Assembly (NCBI GenBank): GCA_905250115.1 | Contig: CAJNOI010000062.1 | Coordinates: 290,249 to 354,248 of the forward strand | Origin: Adineta steineri | Lineage: Eukaryota > Rotifera > Eurotatoria > Adinetida > Adinetidae | Direction of reading: 5' to 3' | Length of the DNA stretch: 64,000 nt | Shown: in pieces, positions 57,501 through 64,000 of the stretch | How the letters are laid out: each line of letters opens with the position of its first letter | Position numbering within the stretch: position 1 is the first letter of the stretch | Program-made: the position numbers and the translations under genes | The notes under the pieces: generated by a model | What the model saw: the letters and a program-made list of their open reading frames with translations, nothing else | Database searches by the model: none | Told to the model about the DNA's origin: nothing

Positions 57501-60500
57501 GGATGGAATGTAGTCTCCCATGAGATATGTGATTGCTTCTTTTTTAAGAAAAATATTTTTCTTTATAGACATTGTATATAACAATCGGTAGACATAGATT
57601 ATTTTGAAAAGACCATCAAATATTACCAAGAATAGCAAGTAAAATAAATTGTATGTTTGTTACCTCTGCAACTGTAAAACGTAAACGAAAGAGGAACCAA
57701 TTCAGATCTAGAGCATCTGAATAACATACTGTTTCTTATTTTTTTCTCTTATGAGAAAGTATTGTTGTATAGAGAAAAGTATTGAAGTAACTTTTGTTTT
57801 GTATTTATAAAAATAGAGTATCAAAAAGAATGTGAAACAAATGATAATGATTATTTGATTTAATAAATCATATTAATGGAATAAGTTTGTTTTTCAATAG
57901 AGTTTTGTTATAGCGTGACACATTCCATGGGATGGGATGAAAATTCTGTCCCATCTCATCTCATGCGGATCTCTGGTAACGTTTTCAGACTAGGTACCAT
58001 TATAAGGTCCTCTTTAGTTCTATTTGAATATCGCACCATTCGTTATTTAATTATCAAAGGCAAATATTCTTTTCTATTTACGATGCAATAGTTTATCAAT
58101 TGAATGTATACTTAATGGAATAATTTCAGAATATTTCATATTCTATCAACTTTATTACTATAATACTCAATAGAAAATACTTTCTTTCAATATGTACAGT
58201 TGATACAAATAATTTAGAGTATTCAGTCATTCATTTAAATATAGATTAGTTCGATTTCAATTCATATGAAACTAAAACTTCGTTTATTAACTATTGTTGA
58301 TCTATGAATAAAACATGTTTGTGTCATCGTGATATTTTATTTTATAGGATTTTCTTTTTTTTATGATACATCAGGAAACATGACTAATCCAATACATTAA
58401 TCTTTTACTAGGCTTGAAATCAATGCCATTTTCAATAAGTCTAAATATGACTTTATCTCAACATGTTGAATAAACCTTGATACAATAGGATTTGGATTGA
58501 TGACGTAAAAAAAATCTTGTGATACTTTGAAATTTTCATAATAATATATCTTCTTCTCATTTGTTATGTAAAAGATTATCTTTTGCGTACTTCTCAAGAG
58601 TAAATCATTAATAATTAATAGTTTCAAAATTTTTCAAGATTCTTATTTCATTAATACGTTATACTGTTATTTGATTATCAAATGATATCAACGGAAACAA
58701 TTTTAATGAACTTATAAGGTTATACTGAACTGTTTTAGTAAGAGTATACTTATCTCCGAAAACAATTTTATGGCAGTTACTTTTCTAATTGTTTAATAGT
58801 TTTGTGATTTATATATATTATGGCATATATCAAGATATTCTTTCTATCTCTTTATAGATTCTCTACATTGAATATGACAAGGGCACGATGCTTCTTTGAG
58901 GATTATAGTTAGCTCTGCTGACGTATTAAATAGCTCTTCGTAAAGCAAAAAATCTAGGTTAAACATAAAATAGAAGAGTCATTTGGAAGACTAGACCTCT
59001 TGTTCATATACATATATGCTCATATGAGAATTCATTCACAATTGTTGTATTATTATACATTGTGTCCATAGATATATTAAAATTGTTTTCAACTTTATTC
59101 TATAAGCATAAGTTGTAATTGATTATTGTGTCATACGAAAATGATGTATTATCGGAGATGAATTTTTCGTACATAATTGCGTGTCAATCAAAATTCTTGA
59201 AAGAAATTTATTCAGTAAACATGAATTTGATTTCATACTTATAAATACTGAAATAGTACATTGCCGATTCGCAGATTAATTATTACTAAAACATATCAAT
59301 TCATTTCTATCATGCGAATATACAGAACAAATAGCTTACAGCCATTTTTAAAGATAAATTAAATCATGAAAATATATAATGTTTTTGAGTTCGTCGAATT
59401 TTGTGCTTGCAAGGGTTTATGTTGATGTTAAATTAAAATAATTTTTTTTACAGCTTATGTTTTTTACCGACCATTTTGAATACTATGCGATTGAGACTAA
59501 ATTCTAATTATGAGATTGTAAGAGTACTTCTACCATTCAGGATCTTTTGATGATCGTACCAGTGTTTTAAAAAGAGATAAAAAAAACTAAAATTTTATTA
59601 GCAAAGAGTAACTATATGAAGTACAACGGACCGAAAGATAGTTAGGTCTAATTATGTACTTGTAACGAGTATATAATGAAGTGCGTTCAGCTGTGCATAT
59701 GATAACACAGCTATTAACTACTATTTACGAAAGTTAATATCTATGAGGCACCGTTTCTCGGCTGCAATATTCATCATCAAAACTCTCTTTGGTCTATATA
59801 TCAATGTTGTTTGTTTCATCAGGTAAACAATAACATTACAAAAAGCATATCAAAATAGCATTGATGGTATCTGCTAGCGATAGAAATATCGTTTATCAGT
59901 GATTACAGTTCTGAATATCTGCGATCTTTATTTGAGTTATGTAACTCTGGGCAAAGAGCATACTTATCTTGAAAATTCGATCTGTTATAATATGTATATG
60001 CATATTAATGAAATAGACTACCTTTGATATAACATGTGACTCACAAATAAATCTTAATATTATTGGAATATTCCCGAAATTTCTATTATAACGCAGATTT
60101 TTATTTAAAAAACTAAAAATCTTGAGAAAAAAAGCATCGTTTTAATAAAAGCTTTTGCGAATATTCTATGCAATTTCAAGCTTACTTATGAGCCAAAAGT
60201 TGAGTTTAAAATTCGCACTTTCATCTAACAAGCTGATACTCTGCATGAGATCGAACAGTTAGAAAAATCGCTGTAACATATCTTACAACTTTCGAAAATG
60301 TCAGCCAGCCAGCCTTTTACTATTGGTATCAAAATCATTTATAGTTAAGTTGTAAGATGAAAGCCGAAAAAGCTTCGCGAATACTTCATATAAACTTTGT
60401 ATGATAAATAAGCCTTACACTAGGCGCGTAACCAGATGGGGACTAGTGAGAGGGACTCAGTCTTCCTACGAATGGTTTATCTCTGCTTGAAAACCACAGC

Positions 60501-61036
60501 AGACTCTCTCCCTCCTACAATTTTTTTTCTGGTTACACCCCAGGGAGAAACAGCGGAGACATCATGCATGAAATCTTTGAAGTCCTGAAATCCGCTATTT
60601 CCCTCGAGTTGTTTAGTCCTTACCGCGTACTTTTAGACAATATAAAGCAAATCTGAAGCAAAAAGTAGAAACTATCTTGTGCTCTATTTCAATCGTCATA
60701 CCATGTTGATTAATGATATGCTCTGATTATTTCCATTGTCCACTATTCTACAGAAATCATGTGTTTAACCAAGCATTTTTCAGACGAAAGCTTAGTTGAA
60801 CGACGATCTTCTGATTTTATTCATCAATGAGTTAATGATCAATATTTATCGTCTGAAGAAATTTAAGTAAATTAATACTCTACGATTATAAATTTGAAAG
60901 ACAACTATTTGTTCTTTGTTTCTGTGAAATGTAAGTGCATAGGACAATCAAAATTTTTTTTGGTTAATAATTAGATAAAATTTAAACCATTATATATTAT
61001 GGATAAGTTTTCTTACTATTATGCACTTTATTAAAC
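54502..61036. other. Long gene-poor region
   Basis: About 6.5 kb with no supported coding sequence. Seen inside: an AG-rich tract (54600-54650); an isolated CACACCCTCAAGATGG word (55784-55800), half of a hairpin-family end; two CATGGGATGG-type words in opposite contexts (57497 and 57930) with a CATCTCATCTCATGCG end near 57950, possibly a decayed element; and a GC-richer inverted repeat at 60421-60545. The remainder is AT-rich. It may hold distal regulatory sequence for the genes on either side. Confidence 0.45.
60421..60545. mobile_element. Short TIR element, tentative
   Basis: TAGGCGCGTAACCAGATGGG on the left and TTCTGGTTACACCCCA on the right form an imperfect inverted repeat (core GTAACCAGA). 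The GGCGCGTA word also occurs at about 1109. The interior has CTCTCTCCCTCC. No target duplication was confirmed. Confidence 0.35.
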
Positions 61037-62935
61037 TCAAGGTGTAGTAAACTTTGAGCTTCCATGCAATGTTTCAATAAATTCGACTGCTTCAATCAGT
61101 AAGCCAAGTTTATTGTCAGCAATTGTTGATGGTATGGGCGAATTTCGATTGCTTGTATTGGATTTAAGTCGACGATGGTAAGAAAGAGAGATCGATTCAA
61201 TTTTTTCATTTGCACCAATAGAAATCTTCAGACATGGTGTAATAATCTCTGGCAAATTCATCTCTATTTCATCTAGTTTGGATGTATGGGTGGGTTCTAA
61301 CTTTGGTGCAATCAATTCATTTTTAACTTCAACAAGCTTTGGAGTCGGCATTTCTACTTGTTTTTGTTGCTTTTGCTTTTGTTTTCGTTTTTCCATCATA
61401 AACTTCATAACAGCCAATCGATTTCGATCTTTAAATCGTCGTAATTCCTTTTTTGTACGAATATCTTTCTTATGTGATTTCTTATGTTTCCGTTTTTTAA
61501 TTACAGGCACATTTGTAGTCATTGGTGTAGTCGTCAACATTTTTTCATCGTTCAATTTTTGTACTATTGGGCTCTGTGTAACTTCAGACTTCAATGTAAC
61601 TTTCGCTCGTTTCTTTCTCTTTTCCTTTACATTAGTCATAGTTGGTTGTGATGGAGGAGGAGGAGTAGCATTGGTAGCAACAGATATCATAGGAGAACTT
61701 GCCACTAGTGGAACACTTGTAGGTATCACGTTGGGAATAATTGTACGGTATGGTGAATTGTATATCGTACTGTTTGTATTTTGTATGTAAGAGGGTTTTT
61801 GATCCTGTAAAAGTTTTCTGTAGCTTAAGTTTACCTCCGTGATTTCGGTTGAAGCTTGTGGTAATAATGGCTGCTGCATTGGTATTGAGGATGACTCATT
61901 ATTAATATACGCCGGCGATGATTTTGTAGAACTTGATGAAGAAGGGGGTGTTAGTGATACAGCATTGGATTTTGATTCTGTATCCATAGGAAAAAAATGT
62001 TTTTCAGACTTTATAGGTGTGGCAAACACTGATGATGGTATTATAGATGGTAACTCATTTGAAATTGTTGATTGCGTAAGAATTACAGGGCATGGAGAGG
62101 TTTCTCGTGGTGGTGGTGGTTTCTCTTGCTCCATAGGCACCGGCAGACGTACCCTCTTAGAATACTCTTCATGGAATAAAAAGTTACTATATGTATATTA
62201 CAAATCTATGTGTTATATCGTTTACATACTTCGCTTTGGTTTAACCGGCGAAATCTCAGAGATTGGTGTTGAAGATGGAGGTGTTAGGCGAGATTGAGAA
62301 TAATCTAACAAGGATTCTTGATCAGTGAACGCATATGATGGATAATAATGTTTATAAAAGTCTTGATGCTCTGGAGATAGTGTGACTGTTCTCTCACCAG
62401 CATGATTGTGTAAGAATCTATTTATTTCGTAAAGCTGCGATTGCGCAATCATTTGTGGTATGAAATTTGCATGAGCAACCGATAATGAGTCATTAGATCT
62501 TGCAAATGTTTGTTGAGTTGGAACTGGTGATCGAGAATTAAATGGCATAGAAGGTGGTGTTGCCTGATTATGATTAAGACTATTTTTAGAATCATATGAA
62601 TTATCTAAATAAAGTCCAAGCAGTCGCCTAGGATCATTTGTCGATACAAAAGATGGTATAGATTCCTGTGTTCTTATAAAACGATGATGAGGTGCAAGAA
62701 AAGTAACACCCCCAGGACTTCTTGTTAAATGTGGATTAATCATAACGGGAATGACTTCATTTAGTTTCGTTGGTTTTCTACGACGAGGCTTTTTCGTCAC
62801 AGGATCTTTGTTAGTGTCCGTCAGTAGTGAGTATACTTCGGGTTGCTTTTGATCTTGTACCTCTATATTCTTTGCTGGTAATATTTCCGTTTGTGTAGGT
62901 AACATATTTTGTTTTAGAAGAGTTAACAATGCAGG
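61037..62935 (-). CDS. Large basic, low-complexity nuclear-type protein
   Basis: Exons 62935 (or start ATG at 62905) to 62230 and 62166-61037; from the ATG at 62905 there are 601 residues. It is rich in Pro, Ser and Thr. Two strongly basic clusters (KEKRKKRAKVTLKSEV; KKRKHKKSHKKDIRTKKELR, then MEKRKQKQKQQKQ) are good nuclear localisation signals and the second is predicted helical. A compact segment (PGGVTFLAPHHRFIRTQES, then DPRRLLGLYLD) and a C-terminal helix (LGLLIEAVEFIETL) may be the conserved parts. I do not recognise the family; a chromatin or transcription cofactor is a guess. The frame is open upstream of the ATG to an acceptor-like CACTATTAG at 62936, so further 5' exons may exist beyond it. 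Both strands are open over 61278-62297, but only this one has the composition of a real protein. Confidence 0.65.
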
Positions 62936-64000
62936 CTAATAGTGGTCACGAACTTTATCAGGGTAGAAGTCCATGAATTGAAAAGAAATTGAGTTGAAGG
63001 TTGTATATAGTAGGAGTCTTATCGACAAACAAAAAAGAGCATAAATATCTTATCTACTTGAAATATAAAAAAAAGAAACGAAATTATTTTGTATGAATCA
63101 ACTATATTACTGCATATAATATATTTTATGTTAGAAGAAAAAAGAGGCAAGAAGAGCATTTTTTCTTCTCAAATGTAACACTCTTATGTGAGAAATATTC
63201 TGTTAAAAGAATACTGCTATGAAGGAGTATGTTAACTACATTTTCTTTATCAATATTTATTCAAGACTGAAAGAGCAAGAGAATGAATAAGTATGTTAAC
63301 AGCATATACAATTCCATTGGTTACAACATCGTCGCGATAGTATTTCATCAAAAAAAAAAAAAGAATAAAAGAATAAACAAACACAAAATTGGTTAGAAAC
63401 GTAAAAAAATAAATGAAAGAAACAGTAGACATGCTAATGTATAATGTGTGCAATTTCTGATTTAGAAGTAATGACGACTGTTAGAAAGCTAAAGAAATTG
63501 TTTGGTTCTATATTAAAAGGATTACCTCATTTTTAAACCCATTTTTACTTTTGATAATCTAATCTTCTTGAAGTTTTCTAAAGTAATGCACTCAAACCGA
63601 GTTCCTCAGGATAAAAACTTCAGTTTGAAATAGTGAACCCAAAAAAATCTATCTCGAAATGAAGGATTAAAATATGGGTATTTGTGCGTCTCAAATGGTA
63701 GAAAGCTCGAGTTGGCTGTTAAACGTAGGCAAGCTTCAGCGCTATAATTTACCTGAGGCAGATTTCTTTTTGTTGATTTTCAGTTATTCACTTTTATTAA
63801 TCATCCAAGACGGATTATAGAACAGGATGAATAATATAAAATAGTTGCTTGTCGTTAGACACGATGAGTAAGATTGAAGATTTTAATTCTGTTCACTTGT
63901 ACAGCTAATCATTTTCTTTATTTTGAGATCAATCAGAACTCTTCGGTATTGAAAGAGGTAGAGAAATTTAGGATACATGAAAGCATTAAAATAGAATAAG
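62936..64000. other. Region upstream of the nuclear-type gene
   Basis: AT-rich; it may contain a promoter or missed 5' exons of the minus-strand gene. No coding sequence with motif support was found. A poly-A tract is at about 63350-63362. Confidence 0.4.

Noticed and set aside
57494-57965. Possible 470-bp element with CATGGGATGG / CATCTCATGCG ends
   Set aside because: The inverted match is short and imperfect and no flanking duplication was seen; mentioned only within the gene-poor region.
61278-62297. Plus-strand frames of 170 and 152 residues
   Set aside because: They lie opposite the basic nuclear-type gene; their Phe/Cys/Gly-rich composition is the complement of Lys/Pro/Ser codons.
1-64000. 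tRNA, rRNA, retroelement or retrovirus-like genes
   Set aside because: No cloverleaf with a convincing T-loop, no rRNA-like block, and no reverse transcriptase, integrase or capsid motif was found in any frame.

Overview
The window looks like nuclear DNA of a bdelloid rotifer (Rotaria/Adineta-like). It is very AT-rich, with compact GT-AG introns mostly of 45-100 bp. It has an F-box family whose N-terminus (LNDLPDEILMIIFKKLDN) I associate with bdelloids, several divergent class A GPCRs, enzyme families of non-metazoan flavour, and repeats built on TGTGGG, which I recall as the reported bdelloid telomeric unit. The species call is inference. No rRNA, tRNA, CRISPR array or retroelement was recognised.

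Layout, left to right. 1-624 is the 3' end of an F-box-family gene. 1469-2581 is an intronless GPCR. 3610-5799 (-) is a complete 13-exon protein disulfide isomerase in which a 12-nt micro-exon encodes the second CGHC site. 7354-8373 is a LicD-type type II membrane protein. 10722-11336 is an unknown protein. 12094-16071 is a 1285-residue secreted protein with a charged repeat region and about eight beta-sandwich repeats (YbaY/YscW-like, tentative). 17449-18859 is a bombesin/CCHamide-type receptor, and 20419-22225 is a full F-box protein. 23401-25356 is a scrambled patch with an RRM fragment, an inverted duplication of a small unknown gene, an F-box fragment and a 10-N gap. 26886-29000 is a berberine-bridge-type FAD oxidase that appears broken. 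31469-32698 is another GPCR.

34428-48331 is a compact housekeeping block. DOP1 (15 exons, -) is preceded 70 bp upstream by a small zinc-ribbon-like gene on the same strand. That gene is head-to-head with an HRS/Vps27-like FYVE-UIM gene lacking the VHS domain, which is followed 136 bp later by a coiled-coil gene (48468-51646). 53145-54501 (-) is follistatin. About 6.5 kb without genes follows, then a basic nuclear-type protein (61037-62935, -).

Most non-genic structure is short non-autonomous DNA transposons: three hAT-like elements with 8-bp target duplications, a 344-bp element with TGATCAGT repeats, a 340-bp long-TIR foldback, a 555-bp TTAA-flanked element, and about nine copies of a hairpin family whose arms are TGTGGG-like. 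Several sit in the larger introns of DOP1, HRS and the coiled-coil gene, and one hairpin lies inside a hAT-like element that itself lies inside an older repeat.

The genes do not form one pathway. DOP1 (Golgi-endosome traffic) and HRS (ESCRT-0) share a trafficking theme. PDI and the secreted proteins depend on the ER. Exon boundaries were derived by hand from splice signals and reading phase; all complete multi-exon models close in frame.
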